Shown: piece after piece, positions 1 through 11,400 of the stretch
Layout of the letters: the number at the start of each line of letters is the position of its first letter
Numbering within the stretch: the first letter of the stretch is position 1
Virus record (IMG/VR): IMGVR_UViG_3300009180_000056
Coordinates: 1-51,205 of that record
Origin: a virus
Direction: 5' to 3' (one strand)
DNA length: 51,205 nucleotides
Translations under genes and position numbers: made by a program
The notes under the pieces: generated by a model
What the model saw: the letters and a program-made list of their open reading frames with translations, nothing else
What the model was told of the DNA's origin: nothing
Databases searched by the model: none

Positions 1-1239
1 ATTTGCTGTTGTTACAGTTGCGTTCCACGTTATAATACCATTTGGAATATTACCATTCACCCACATTGTATATGAAGCACCCGACTCAACTGTAAAACTT
101 TGTGTAGTAGTACCAGTTGGTAACGTCCACGACCCCGTTGTTTTTAATGTAACATTTGCGGGACTTGTTCCTGACGAACCTGATGTTCCTGAACTACCTG
201 TTACACCACTTGTTCCTGATGAACCAGTTAAACCACTACTTCCACTAGTTCCTGAACTACCGTTTGAACCTGATGTTCCACTACTTCCTGACCATCCATT
301 TATTTGTTTAATATCAACATAACACATTGCAGTTTGTAAACCACCTGTTGAATTACTAAAAGGACAACTAATTGCAACTTGGGTAATTCCTGTTGTGGTG
401 ATAATTGTATCCGCTACTGGTTGCCAAGCCGCAGGTGAGACACTATAATTTACCAATACACCACCTGTATTACTTATTGTGTTATTTCCACTGGTTACAT
501 TAATCCAACAATAATTTAATTCAGCATTACTAACACTATTTGCAAGTGCGAACGATGCATTCAAATTATATGTTTTATTTGCATCAAGTGTAAAAATACC
601 AGTACTACTATTATATGAAACTGAACCGTTACTTGTTGTTGTACCTGATAAAATAAATTTATTACCTGTAGTTGGTACTGTCGTTGTTGATGGTCTAAAA
701 TATAACCAATCGTTATCCACATAACCTGATGTTCCACTTGTCCCTGATGTACCATTAGAACCCGATGTTCCATTTACACCACTAGTTCCCGATGAACCAC
801 TTGAACCCGCTAATGTTGGGTTTGTTGGAACCCAATTGGTTCCGTTAATATCTTGATAATATATGTAAGTTGTACCGTCGTTTGTATTGAACCATAAAGA
901 ACCCGTTGGTTTTCCCGTTGGTTGTGTGTCTGAAGATATTATTAAAGTTGAAACTCCTGAAGAACCCGAACTACCATTAGAACCTGAAGAACCATTTGAC
1001 CCCGATGTGCCTGATGAACCATTGGTTCCGTTAGAACCCGAACTACCATTGGTACCGTTTAATCCGCTAGTTCCACTTGTACCCGAAGAACCATTAGAAC
1101 CTGATGTACCCGATGAACCCGCAACTGCCAAGTTGGCAACCGTTATTTTTTTGGTTTCTCCACCGTTTACTATCGGTAAAACATCACTTGAATTTGGTGA
1201 TGTAACTTCATTTAATTGTGATATTTTTTGATCCGCCAT
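1..1239 (-). CDS. Collagen-like tail fibre protein, C-terminus off the left edge
   Basis: Partial gene: 413 codons are visible and the frame runs open through base 1. It starts MADQKISQLNEV at 1239, and this ATG overlaps the stop of the small gene before it (TAATG), so the two are probably translationally coupled. After about 37 residues come G-X-Y triplets of the GTS/GSN/GSS type (bases about 1125-960), a globular part containing WFNTNDGTTYIYYQD, a second triplet block (about 815-730), a beta-rich domain, then a third block (about 300-160) and the start of another domain. Triplet blocks alternating with folded domains are typical of trimeric phage fibres with a collagen-like shaft. Its role as a structural or adhesion protein is inferred from composition and from the neighbouring fibre genes. 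Confidence 0.75.
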   Translation of the reverse strand, partial: MADQKISQLNEVTSPNSSDVLPIVNGGETKKITVANLAVAGSSGTSGSNGSSGTSGTSGLNGTNGSSGSNGTNGSSGTSGSNGSSGSNGSSGSSGVSTLIISSDTQPTGKPTGSLWFNTNDGTTYIYYQDINGTNWVPTNPTLAGSSGSSGTSGVNGTSGSNGTSGTSGTSGYVDNDWLYFRPSTTTVPTTGNKFILSGTTTSNGSVSYNSSTGIFTLDANKTYNLNASFALANSVSNAELNYCWINVTSGNNTISNTGGVLVNYSVSPAAWQPVADTIITTTGITQVAISCPFSNSTGGLQTAMCYVDIKQINGWSGSSGTSGSNGSSGTSGSSGLTGSSGTSGVTGSSGTSGSSGTSPANVTLKTTGSWTLPTGTTTQSFTVESGASYTMWVNGNIPNGIITWNATVTTAN

Positions 1240-1448
1240 TATAATATGATTTTAGAATTATTTTCTTGTAATAAATATTCTCCGTTTTCAAGTAAAATGT
1301 CGTTTGTAACAACCGCACTTGGTGTAGGGGTTGGAGTCGGTGTTGCACTTGGAGTAGGAGTCGGGCTTACTGTTCCACCTGTTGGTGTGGGTGTTGGTGT
1401 TCCATGTAAATTTGGAACTATCTTGACTTTATTGAATAGTATTCCCAT
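1239..1448 (-). CDS. Small Thr-Pro-rich protein
   Basis: A 69-residue protein. Residues about 17-43 are almost entirely TPTPTPT/SPTPTPS; they are followed by a short tail containing NDILLENGEYLLQ. The Thr-Pro stretch resembles the stalk of the 2008-residue adhesin encoded at 42304-48330, so a virion role (linker or fibre cap) is a reasonable guess, but no family is recognised. Its stop codon overlaps the start of the following fibre gene, and a TATTTATA octamer lies 6 bases upstream of the ATG, just after a strong terminator. The gene is therefore probably the first of a separate transcription unit. Confidence 0.6.
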   Translation of the reverse strand: MGILFNKVKIVPNLHGTPTPTPTGGTVSPTPTPSATPTPTPTPSAVVTNDILLENGEYLLQENNSKIIL

Positions 1449-1454
1449 ATAAAA

Positions 1455-1462
1455 TATAAATA
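1455..1462 (-). promoter_or_regulatory. TATTTATA start-proximal motif (candidate late promoter)
   Basis: On the coding strand the octamer TATTTATA ends 6 bases before the ATG at 1448, and it lies between the terminator at 1484-1513 and the small Thr-Pro gene. This is the best-isolated copy, because a new transcript must start here if the terminator works. Confidence 0.4.
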
Positions 1463-1483
1463 TATTATTTTGTCTTTATGGAC

Positions 1484-1513
1484 AAAAAAAGGAGGACTTT
1501 TTGGGTCCTCCTT
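1484..1513 (-). terminator. Rho-independent terminator after the 1510-residue fibre gene
   Basis: On the minus strand a 9-bp perfect stem AAGGAGGAC/GTCCTCCTT with a 7-base loop is followed directly by a run of T. It lies about 20 bases past the stop of the fibre gene at 1533. Confidence 0.85.
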
Positions 1514-1532
1514 GTTAATTTTTATTCTACTT

Positions 1533-4500
1533 TTAGAATGTTCCTCCATCTATTGTATCGGTGAAGGTTAATGTTCCGTCAGATGTTTTATAACCTAACA
1601 TTGATGTAACCGCTACACTTGAAGACACCGCTGAAATCTCACCAAATACATCACTTGAGTTTTTAAATGTTACGTTAGAGGTGTTCGTACCTGCATCCGC
1701 TCCATTTCCACTCACTTTTAATGTACCCGCTACTACAGTGTTTCCCGCTACTGATTCAACTGTGAACTTATCTGTGTTGAATTGTAATGTTGTACCTGAG
1801 TAAGTTAATAAACTATCACCGATTGTGTTATCAGCAGATGCGATTGGGAATGTTCCACTTGTTAAACTTGTTTCAGTTCCTAATGTACCTGCAGTTGTTC
1901 CAACTATTTTACTTGAACTATTTGAACCGTTTACAGTTAACCATTTGTTATTGGTTGAATCCCATAATAATGAACCTGATTGATCCGCTGAACCTGAATC
2001 AAATCCACTGATACCTGCGTATCTTTGGAATGGTGAGTAAGCGTTTACTAATATGATATTATCACCGATTGCAACTGTATTTGATTGTAAACTTACACTT
2101 GTTGATGAACCTAATACTTGTAAGTTTCCTGATACAAATAAATCACCACCTAACATTGTTGCTGAACCTGAACCAACTGTGAACGCTCCTGTAACACTTG
2201 TATTACCTTGAATATTCGTTGTACCAGTAATAATTAACTTTGAATTAACTGTTACATCTGTTCCATTATCAACTATACTTGAATCTATTAGTGTAATTGT
2301 TGCTCCAGTTGAATCAAATTTACCAATGTAGTTGTTTGTACCTGTTACTGATACTGATGTACCTGACGTACCATCTGTACCATTAGAACCACTTGTTCCT
2401 GAAGAACCGTCAGTTCCGTTAGACCCTGATGTGCCATCTGTTCCGTTTGAACCACTAGTTCCTGAACTACCATCTGTTCCGTTAGAACCACTAGTTCCTG
2501 AACTACCATCTGTTCCGTTAGAACCTGAAGAACCATCTGTACCATTACTTCCGCTAGTTCCTGAAGAACCATCGGTTCCATTAGAACCTGAAGTTCCTGA
2601 AGAACCATTCGTACCGTTAGAACCTGAAGTACCACTTGCACCATCAACACCGCTAGTTCCTGAAGAACCATCCGTACCGTTAGAACCACTTGTTCCTGAA
2701 CTTCCGTCAGTACCATTACTTCCACTAGTACCCGAACTACCATCTGTTCCGTTAGAACCACTTGTTCCTGAAGAACCATCTGTACCATTACTTCCTGATG
2801 TTCCTGAAGAACCATCTGTACCATTACTTCCTGAAGAACCATCAGTACCGTTAGAACCACTTGTTCCAGAACTTCCGTCTGTACCATTAGAACCTGAACT
2901 ACCGTCTGTTCCGTTAGAACCTGATGTACCTGAAGAACCGTCTGTTCCATTACTACCTGAAGTACCTGAAGTTGCTGCGGTATATGATGTACCATTAATT
3001 GTTAAATCACCACCAACTAAATTTATTGAACCTGATACTAAAACTGAACCAGTGAATTGATGGTTATCATCAGGTGTATCTCCGAACTTAGTTGAACCTG
3101 AAGTATAAAGAACTGAAGATGTAACATAATCAATATGTAATTCTTTAGCAGTTAATATACCATCAATGTATGTGTCTCCATTTACTCTGAATGTTCCATC
3201 AGATTGGATTGAAGCACTTACACTTCCACTTACTATTTTATTTAATTCTAATCCTGTAACTCCACTTGCCGGAATGTTATATAATCCACCACCATCTCCA
3301 GTAAATGAACCTGATATTGTTCCAGTTTTTACTGTTAAAGAACCTGTTATTTCTACATTGTTTGTTGTTCTCCATATTCCAGAACCTAAACTTGTTTCGG
3401 CAAATAAACTATCTCCTGATGTACCTGAAGAACCATCTGTACCATTACTTCCTGAAGAACCATCAGTACCATTAGAACCTGATGAACCTGAAGAACCGTC
3501 AGTACCGTTGCTTCCACTAGAACCTGAAGAACCGTCAGTACCGTTGCTTCCACTAGAACCTGAAGAACCATCAGTACCATTACTCCCTGATGAACCTGAA
3601 CTACCATCTGTTCCGTTAGAACCAGAACTTCCGTCAGTACCATTTGAACCACTTGTTCCTGAGGAACCGTCGGTACCATTTGAACCGCTAGAACCTGAAG
3701 AACCATCGGTACCGTTAGATCCACTTGTTCCAGAACTTCCGTCTGTACCATTTGAACCTGATGAACCTGAAGAACCGTCAGTTCCGTTTGACCCACTTGT
3801 TCCTGATGAACCATTACCACCGACAGTGGCAATTACTGTACCCGTTTGAGCTTGGTTAAAATATACTTTTAAGTTATTACTATCAATAACCTCAATTTCT
3901 GTTGGTATAACAACTTTATCACTACCGTCAAACACATTAATTGCAGGATATTTGTATCCTAAATTGTGGTTGAATGACCATGTTGTTGATGCTGAACCAA
4001 TTACTAATGTTTTAGTTTGACCTGAAACAATAACAGCGTTTTCAGCGTAAATTGCGTATGATGAAGTACCTGCAAATGATGAGGTAACTGAAGATGTATA
4101 AGCGTTAAATGCTGTTTCATCTAATTTACCTGTACCAATTGCTTGACCGTTTAATGATATTGAACCTGTAATATTAACACTACCTGTAAATTGATGTGTA
4201 TCATCTAACGTATCACCAAATCTATTTGAACCTGAAGTAAATAACACTGAAGAAGTCACATAGTCCATGTGTATTTCTCTTGCTGTTAATATACCATTGA
4301 TATTAACGTCTGAACTAATTGTAACAGTTGTACCATCATCACTAATACTCGAATCTACTAACGTTGTAGTTGCTCCTGTTTGGAATTTACCAATTGTATT
4401 GTTTGTACCACTTACAGTAACCGATGTACCTGACGAACCATCCGTACCATTTGAACCTGAGGTTCCTGAACTTCCGTCTGTTCCATTACTACCTGAAGAA

Positions 4501-6065
4501 CCATCCGTACCATTTGACCCTGAAGAACCTGATGTACCGTCAGTTCCATTAGAACCTGAAGAACCAGATGTACCATCTGTACCATTTGAACCTGAAGTTC
4601 CTGAAGAACCGTCAGTACCATTTGACCCACTAGAACCGTCGGTACCATTAGAACCACTAGAACCTGAAGAACCATCCGTACCATTTGAACCTGAAGAACC
4701 TGAAGAACCATCCGTACCATTTGAACCTGAAGAACCTGAAGAACCTGATGTACCGTCAGTTCCATTAGAACCTGAAGAACCAGATGTACCATCTGTACCA
4801 TTTGAACCTGAAGTTCCTGAAGAACCGTCAGTTCCGTTAGAACCTGAAGTTCCTGAAGTCATTGCTAAAAATGAAACTCCATTTATTGTTAAATCACCTT
4901 CAGTGATATTAACTGAACCTGATAAAATATTTAAACTACCTGTAAATTGATGTATATCATCATTAGTATCTCCAAATTTAGTTGAACCTGATGAATAAAG
5001 AACTGATGAAGAAACTAATGTGACATTATATTCTTCAGCTGTTAAAACACCTTTAATTCTTACTGAACCAGTAATTTCTACGTTGTTAGTTGTCGCCCAT
5101 GCTGAACCTGTATATGCGAATAAACTATCTCCTGAAGTACCAGAAGATCCATCTGTACCATTAGAACCTGAAGAACCGTCAGTACCGTTGCTTCCACTAG
5201 AACCTGAAGAACCATCCGTACCATTTGAACCTGAAGAACCAGATGTACCATCTGTACCATTTGATCCTGATGTACCTGAAGAACCATCCGTACCATTTGA
5301 ACCTGAAGTACCTGAAGTACCTGAAGAACCATCTGTTCCATTAGAACCTGAAGATCCGTCTGTACCATTAGAACCTGATGAACCATCTGTTCCATTAGAA
5401 CCTGACGTACCTGAAGAACCGTCAGTTCCGTTAGAACCTGAAGAACCATCGGTTCCGTTAGAACCTGAAGTTCCTGAAGAACCATCTGTTCCATTAGAAC
5501 CTGATGTACCTGAAGAACCGTCAGTTCCGTTAGAACCTGAAGAACCAGATGTACCATCAGTACCATTTGAACCTGAAGTTCCTGAAGTTGCTGCCGTATA
5601 TGATGTTCCGTTTATATATAAACTACCCGTAACGTTTAACGAACCACTTACATTAACTTGATTAGTAATTGTTGCAGTTGTACTTGTTAAATTAGTAATT
5701 GTAACACCACTGATAGTATTACCTTCAATGTTACCAACTAAATTTAATTTGACATTACCACCCGCACCGTCATTATTTAATATGTATAATTTATTTTCAC
5801 CACTAGCGTAGAATGGTGTACCGTCTAATGTTGAACCATACGTTCCCGCAGAAATCGTTGGTGCATTAGCTCCTTGGTATAATTTTGAAACTGCCTTAAA
5901 CGCACCCGCAACTCCTTCATCTCCAATTGCTGGTGAACCGATAAAGATAAATGGACCATGTAAGTCACTTATCGAACCGGTTGCAATAATCAATTCACCG
6001 TTTCTCGCTGTTGTGTTTTTGAGGATTTCTAACGAACCCCTCCTGTGTTTAATAATTTGTGCCAT
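1533..6065 (-). CDS. Large collagen-like modular tail fibre (1510 residues)
   Basis: Residues 1-155 form an N-terminal domain starting MAQIIKHRRGSLEIL, which resembles virion-anchoring heads of phage fibres. Four blocks of G-X-Y triplets (mainly GTS, GSN, GTD, GSS) follow at residues about 158-312, 403-543, 748-883 and 1032-1235. The spacers carry a recurring module: GDSLF, then W..TNNVEITGS, then SSVLYSSGSTKFGD, then DDxHQFTGS; the FGDT-HQFTGS part occurs three times here. The C-terminal 275 residues are beta-rich and free of triplets, and are probably the distal tip. Triplet regions without Pro presumably form a trimeric shaft. Virion fibre function is inferred from architecture. The long Pro-rich open frames on the plus strand are mirror images of the triplets and are not genes. 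Confidence 0.85.
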   Translation of the reverse strand: MAQIIKHRRGSLEILKNTTARNGELIIATGSISDLHGPFIFIGSPAIGDEGVAGAFKAVSKLYQGANAPTISAGTYGSTLDGTPFYASGENKLYILNNDGAGGNVKLNLVGNIEGNTISGVTITNLTSTTATITNQVNVSGSLNVTGSLYINGTSYTAATSGTSGSNGTDGTSGSSGSNGTDGSSGTSGSNGTDGSSGTSGSNGTDGSSGSNGTDGSSGTSGSNGTDGSSGSNGTDGSSGSNGTDGSSGTSGTSGSNGTDGSSGTSGSNGTDGTSGSSGSNGTDGSSGSSGSNGTDGSSGSNGTDGSSGTSGDSLFAYTGSAWATTNNVEITGSVRIKGVLTAEEYNVTLVSSSVLYSSGSTKFGDTNDDIHQFTGSLNILSGSVNITEGDLTINGVSFLAMTSGTSGSNGTDGSSGTSGSNGTDGTSGSSGSNGTDGTSGSSGSSGSNGTDGSSGSSGSNGTDGSSGSSGSNGTDGSSGSNGTDGSSGTSGSNGTDGTSGSSGSNGTDGTSGSSGSNGTDGSSGSNGTDGSSGTSGSNGTDGSSGTSVTVSGTNNTIGKFQTGATTTLVDSSISDDGTTVTISSDVNINGILTAREIHMDYVTSSVLFTSGSNRFGDTLDDTHQFTGSVNITGSISLNGQAIGTGKLDETAFNAYTSSVTSSFAGTSSYAIYAENAVIVSGQTKTLVIGSASTTWSFNHNLGYKYPAINVFDGSDKVVIPTEIEVIDSNNLKVYFNQAQTGTVIATVGGNGSSGTSGSNGTDGSSGSSGSNGTDGSSGTSGSNGTDGSSGSSGSNGTDGSSGTSGSNGTDGSSGSNGTDGSSGSSGSNGTDGSSGSSGSNGTDGSSGSSGSNGTDGSSGSSGSNGTDGSSGSNGTDGSSGTSGDSLFAETSLGSGIWRTTNNVEITGSLTVKTGTISGSFTGDGGGLYNIPASGVTGLELNKIVSGSVSASIQSDGTFRVNGDTYIDGILTAKELHIDYVTSSVLYTSGSTKFGDTPDDNHQFTGSVLVSGSINLVGGDLTINGTSYTAATSGTSGSNGTDGSSGTSGSNGTDGSSGSNGTDGSSGTSGSNGTDGSSGSNGTDGSSGTSGSNGTDGSSGTSGSNGTDGSSGTSGSNGTDGSSGTSGSNGTDGSSGTSGVDGASGTSGSNGTNGSSGTSGSNGTDGSSGTSGSNGTDGSSGSNGTDGSSGTSGSNGTDGSSGTSGSNGTDGTSGSNGTDGSSGTSGSNGTDGTSGTSVSVTGTNNYIGKFDSTGATITLIDSSIVDNGTDVTVNSKLIITGTTNIQGNTSVTGAFTVGSGSATMLGGDLFVSGNLQVLGSSTSVSLQSNTVAIGDNIILVNAYSPFQRYAGISGFDSGSADQSGSLLWDSTNNKWLTVNGSNSSSKIVGTTAGTLGTETSLTSGTFPIASADNTIGDSLLTYSGTTLQFNTDKFTVESVAGNTVVAGTLKVSGNGADAGTNTSNVTFKNSSDVFGEISAVSSSVAVTSMLGYKTSDGTLTFTDTIDGGTF

Positions 6066-6086
6066 CTACTTTGTGTTTGTTTTGTT

Positions 6087-6094
6087 TATAAATA
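6087..6094 (-). promoter_or_regulatory. TATTTATA motif before the 1510-residue fibre gene
   Basis: Octamer 21 bases upstream of the ATG at 6065, inside the 101-base gap after the previous fibre gene. Confidence 0.35.
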
Positions 6095-6166
6095 GTATAT
6101 TTTACTACATCCACCGAATTATTTCTATTGTTTTTTAATATATTTTTATTATTAATTTGTTTTTCT

Positions 6167-8467
6167 TTAAAATCCTCCTAAATCCATGACACTTCCAGTG
6201 CCTATATCATATGTTATTACTCTTTGTCCTTGCATTGAAAGTGACGCGGATATCATTTGTGATTGAATTTGAGCTTGCATAATTGCCATTGCACCTGATA
6301 CTATTAATGACTCACGTAATAAATCTGTTGATGTTAAAACTGTTGTACCATTTACGGTTAAATCTCCATTAATTACTACTGAACCTGATGTATGTAATGA
6401 ACCTGTAAACTCATGTAAATCATCCGATGTATCTCCGAACTTAGTCGAACCTGATGAATATAAAACTGAAGATGTTACATAATTAATATGTAATTCTCTT
6501 GCAGTTAAAGTACCATCAATATTAACATCTGTATTAACTCTTAACGTACCGTCAGCCATTGAAGCACTTACACTTCCACTAACAATTCTATCTAACTGTA
6601 AATTTGTAACTCCACTTGCTGGAATGTTATATAACCCCGCACCATCTCCTTTGAAAGATGCGGTAATAAATCCACCGTTCTCAATGTATATGTTAGAACC
6701 ACTTGTTAATACTAATGACGCACTTTCATTTAATAAAACATTTGCATCATTAATACCTAATTGAGAAGATATACTTAATGAACCTGTAATTTGAATATCG
6801 TTTGTTGTTGCCCAAAACGAACCCGTATGTCCAAATAATGAATCTCCTGAAGTACCTGATGAACCGTTCGTACCATTAGAACCACTTGTACCAGAACTTC
6901 CTGATGAACCATTAGAACCTGAACTACCATCTGTACCATTACTACCGCTTGTTCCTGAACTACCGTTCGTACCATTTGAGCCACTTGTTCCGTCTGTACC
7001 ATTAGAACCTGATGAACCAGAACTTCCATCTGTTCCATTACTTCCGCTAGTTCCTGAACTACCATCGGTACCGTTAGACCCGCTAGTTCCTGACGAACCA
7101 TCCGTTCCGTTAGAACCTGATGAACCTGAACTTCCGTCTGTACCATTACTACCCGATGTACCATCTGTTCCGTTAGAACCTGAAGTACCTGATGAACCGT
7201 CAGTACCGTTAGAACCTGATGTACCTGACGAACCGTCTGTACCGTTACTACCAGAAGAACCAGAACTTCCATCGGTTCCATTAGAACCTGAAGTTCCTGA
7301 AGAACCCGATGTCATTGCGGAGAATGAAACTCCGTTTATTGATAAACTACCACTAACTATATTAATTGACCCTGATACAAATACCGAACCTGTAAATTGA
7401 TGTGTGTCGTCAGGTGTATCACCAAATTTGGTTGAACCTGAACTATACAATACAGAAGAAGATACTAATGTAACATTATATTCCTCTGCAGTTAAAACAC
7501 CTTTAATTTTTACCGAACCTGTGATTTCTACGTTGTTGGTTGTCGTCCAAAAAGAACCGCTATTTGCAAATAACGAATCTCCCGACGTTCCTGAAGAACC
7601 GTTGGTTCCGTTACTTCCACTAGAACCTGATGAACCTGAACTACCATCTGTTCCATTACTACCACTAGTTCCTGATGAACCATTGGTACCATTAGAACCT
7701 GATGTACCAGAACTTCCATTAGTTCCGTTTGATCCACTAGAACCCGAACTACCGTTAGAACCTGATGAACCTGAACTTCCGTCTGTACCATTTGAACCAC
7801 TTGTTCCGTTGGTACCGTTACTTCCTGAAGTACCACTTGTACCTGAAGATGATGATACTGATGTAAGTAAAGCATCTTTTAATGTTCTACCAACATATTG
7901 ATATGCTGTTATGTAAACGTATTTTGTATTATCAGGAGCGTCCGCAGTTAAAACAAACTGAAGAACACCCGTTTTATAATCAAATACAAATTTTGTTGGA
8001 TCTAATTGATCACCAGCCGATGGTGAAGATGAGTTCGTTGAAACGAAAACTTTTACACCATAACCCACTGGACTGTCTTCCGCGTTGGCGGTAGATAGTG
8101 AGGGGATTGAATATTTTGGTGATACGAAGTTTTTTTGTTGGTTAGAATCAATTAACTGAGCATCAATACCAGCAGTTGTTCCCGTAGTGAAAAACCAAAC
8201 TTGATTATTCGTACTTGATTTGGTCATCTTGTAACGATAGTAATACTTCATTACTTGTTGACCACCAGAACTATAAATTGATAAATTGTCTCCACTTGTT
8301 CCGAAAGGAATGCTACTTGCCGGTATCAAATCTTGATCTACATAAACCTCATTAGCGTTAATGTCTAATACCGAAGTAAAAGCTTCTTGAGCATCAGTAA
8401 AAGTTTCGTGTGTATATCTTCTACTTTGGAGTAACCTTGGGGATTTTTTACTATTATCTATCGACAT
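6167..8467 (-). CDS. Collagen-like modular tail fibre (766 residues)
   Basis: Residues 1-205 form a non-repetitive N-terminal domain (starts MSIDNSKKSPRLLQ, contains FTDAQEAFTSVLDINANEVYV) that probably attaches to the virion. Two G-X-Y triplet blocks lie at about 206-296 and 386-539. Two copies of the SSVLYSSGSTKFGDT / DDxHxFTGS module follow or separate them, as in the neighbouring 1510-residue fibre. The C-terminus (about residues 700-766, containing AMAIMQAQIQSQMISASLSM) is predicted helical and may be a trimerisation segment. It starts 6 bases after the stop of the 1215-residue gene, so the two are probably co-transcribed. Confidence 0.8.
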   Translation of the reverse strand: MSIDNSKKSPRLLQSRRYTHETFTDAQEAFTSVLDINANEVYVDQDLIPASSIPFGTSGDNLSIYSSGGQQVMKYYYRYKMTKSSTNNQVWFFTTGTTAGIDAQLIDSNQQKNFVSPKYSIPSLSTANAEDSPVGYGVKVFVSTNSSSPSAGDQLDPTKFVFDYKTGVLQFVLTADAPDNTKYVYITAYQYVGRTLKDALLTSVSSSSGTSGTSGSNGTNGTSGSNGTDGSSGSSGSNGSSGSSGSNGTNGSSGTSGSNGTNGSSGTSGSNGTDGSSGSSGSSGSNGTNGSSGTSGDSLFANSGSFWTTTNNVEITGSVKIKGVLTAEEYNVTLVSSSVLYSSGSTKFGDTPDDTHQFTGSVFVSGSINIVSGSLSINGVSFSAMTSGSSGTSGSNGTDGSSGSSGSNGTDGSSGTSGSNGTDGSSGTSGSNGTDGTSGSNGTDGSSGSSGSNGTDGSSGTSGSNGTDGSSGTSGSNGTDGSSGSSGSNGTDGTSGSNGTNGSSGTSGSNGTDGSSGSNGSSGSSGTSGSNGTNGSSGTSGDSLFGHTGSFWATTNDIQITGSLSISSQLGINDANVLLNESASLVLTSGSNIYIENGGFITASFKGDGAGLYNIPASGVTNLQLDRIVSGSVSASMADGTLRVNTDVNIDGTLTARELHINYVTSSVLYSSGSTKFGDTSDDLHEFTGSLHTSGSVVINGDLTVNGTTVLTSTDLLRESLIVSGAMAIMQAQIQSQMISASLSMQGQRVITYDIGTGSVMDLGGF

Positions 8468-8473
8468 TTCTTA

Positions 8474-11400
8474 TTAACTAAAAGTTGTTGTTATTGAAGT
8501 TATTGGTGTGGGGTCTCCCTTGTATCTTACAATTACATAAATATTAGTATATGTAGCGTTTAGTACCATACCATCCGCACTAATTAATGGTATAGTATAT
8601 GTGTAACTTGAAACTGTACTTGTGTTACAACGATTTACATATATACTTGAACCAAATGGATTTGTACCATCTGTGTTTGCCGTCACCGTACCTAAGTTTG
8701 TTAAGGCGTTTGATGGATCAAAAAATCTTGGTGGGGTAAATAAACCACTCTTTGTTGATTCAAATAAAACTAAACATGAAACTGAATTACTTGTTGTTGC
8801 CTCCCAATTCACAAGGGTGGCTCCCATGTTTAAAGTCATTGTTCCCTTTACACCCGCGTTTGTTGTAACTTTTCTAACATAATATTTGTAATCACTTGCA
8901 GTACTTGGATTAGTTAACCAATATCCATATGTTCCACCAGGTTTAACTAAATAACCCGGTTTAACTTGTAAATCTTTTGCTCCTAAATTGTATAATCCAA
9001 ATGTTGTGTCCCAAGTAGTTCCTGTGAATGCCAATATACCATCTGTTAATTGTATTCTATAGTTTTCACCAAGGAATGGTTCAGAGTTAGACGACCCACC
9101 ATTTGTTGCTGTGTCCGCACCTTGTATTTTACCATAATATGCCAAACTACCACTTGCACTTGGTTGTCCAAATGCACCTGCCGTATGATAAGAAACCGTT
9201 GATGTGTTTGTCGTTGTACTTCCCGCTTTATTTAATCCATTTATTTGTAATGAGAACGATGTTGTACCTAAACCTGTTTGACTTATATTTTCATCAGCTG
9301 TACCAGGTGCAAATGACGATGTTGTATATACTTTTACAATATCAGTTTCATAAGGAACCGTTCCTGTACTTCTTGCAGTTACACCTGTTGAATCGTAAAC
9401 CGCATTTGCCGTTCCTATTGTTCCCCCTGCAGTTGATACTGTTAATATTCCACCTGATTCCGTTACTAAACCATCAGAATCTGTGATTGTTGCAATACCT
9501 GTACCAGCATAATATAATGGATTAAACAATCCTAATACTGAACCTGATATTGTATATGTTGCCGAACTTAAATAAGGCGCCCCACTTAATGAACGAGACA
9601 CCGCAGTTATTCCATTAACACTTACACCACTAAATGTTGGTGTTTGAGCTGGTATGTTTGTTGATATTGTTGTTAATGGTGCATAAAATAATTCTGTGAA
9701 ATGTGTTTGTGGTGTTGTGTATGCACTTGAACCACTTGCAATAGCAATAGACGCAGATATGTGATAATAACCACTACCACTTATTGCAGTTGCCCCTCCA
9801 CTATAAATTGCTGGTGAGAAAACCGTAGCATATTTACCATCTTGGTATGCTGCAGGAATAACTGCAGGGTTTGCAGTGTTAATCTTTGATAAAGTAACTC
9901 CATTAGTTGTGCCCGCTCCTGTTTGTGTAACAAGTGCTTGTGAACTTGAAGTTGCCGTATCTGTTTTAGAACTATTATCTTTAAATTTGAAAGTGAATGA
10001 ACCCGAAACTTTAAATGATGTTGGAGTTCCACTACTTAATGTACCTAAACCGAATAATTGTGTATCAACTGACGATGAAACTATTGTAGAACCACCAGCA
10101 ACACTTGTATATGTTTCATAAAATCCTGAATTAGTATAAATTGGAGAAATACCACTGAAGATTGTTGAACCTGTAGTTGCAAAACCTTTACTTTGTAAGT
10201 AAGTAATTGTTGAATTACTTGAGTTTAATGGTATACTACCAACCGTAACTGTTCCTGTTGTATTATTATTAGTATTAGTTGTATATGAACTATATGTTTT
10301 TGTATTTGGTGCCGCGTCAGGTGCTGATGATGATAACAAACCCGCAACAAATCTTAATATTTCAGAAACATCTGTATTTTCATTGAAGTTATTAAAATAA
10401 GAACCATTTAAACTTGATTGCCATGGATTTGATGTTGGAACACCTACGTTGATGTTTTCAGCATGTATTGATTGTGATACCGATAATGCATATTTGTTAC
10501 TGACACTGCCATCAGGTGAGTTTAATAAAACTTCACTACCTGTAATTTCTTGATTTCCTTTTAGAGTAATAGATCCTGTAACTAAAAGTGATCCTGTTAA
10601 TTGATGTGTATCATCTTGTGTATCTCCGAATTTGGTTGATCCGCTTGCATATTGAACGGTCATGTTGGTAACCGAAGACGATACTATTAATTCATTGATG
10701 GTTAATTTACCATCAATTGTTACATCATTCTTTGTATACCAAACAGAACCTGTTTTATCAAATAAACTATCTCCCGATGTACCTGAACTACCGTCACTAC
10801 CTGAAGTACCAATAGCACCATCAGATCCACTTGTTCCTGAAGAACCATTAGAACCTGATGAACCTGAACTACCGTCTGTTCCGTTAGAACCTGATGTTCC
10901 TGAAGAACCATTAGAACCACTAGTTCCAGAACTTCCGTCTGTACCATTACTACCACTCGTTCCTGATGTACCCGCAGTACCTGTTAGACCTGGTATACCT
11001 AATGGAATAATTAAAAACTCATCATTATCATTTGGATCTAATCCATTTGATGACAATTGAGTGACTGTGTATTTTTCGTATCCACTATCAAGTGGTAATA
11101 CTATATCTATTTTTAATAACTTAAATGTTGATGTGTCTCCTACCTTAACTAATTTTAAAATTGTTCCGATAGTTAATCCATCTAAATAAGCTGAGAAGTT
11201 TGTGCTAGGTAAATGAGCAACATTATCTAATGTAATACTTGTTGTTGAGGTTCCCCAAGATGCTGAATCTAAATTAAAGTATCCGTTACCTGGATCAACA
11301 CTTGTATTTGTATTTCCACTATATCTCCAAATCGCTAAATGTCCTTCATAACCTGCATAACCACTTGTACCTGACGAACCGCTCGTTCCAACACCACTAG

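Noticed and set aside
2345-2995. Open frames on the minus strand rich in Val, Leu, Gln and Met, in a second frame of the triplet regions (also 3386-3832, 4412-4801, 5078-5566, 6775-7281, 50615-51193)
   Set aside because: Shifted readings of the same GGT/TCT/ACA repeats without folded parts.
2332-3060. Long Pro/Glu-rich open frame on the plus strand (also at 3166-3849, 4267-4950, 5020-5661, 7404-7901, 10662-11060 and 887-1231)
   Set aside because: These are the antisense reading of the GTS/GSN/GTD triplet codons. They appear wherever the triplets occur, have no start signals and end with the repeats.
1533-6065. CRISPR-like or satellite repeat array
   Set aside because: The repeats are in-frame G-X-Y codons of an uninterrupted protein; there are no unique spacers of equal length.
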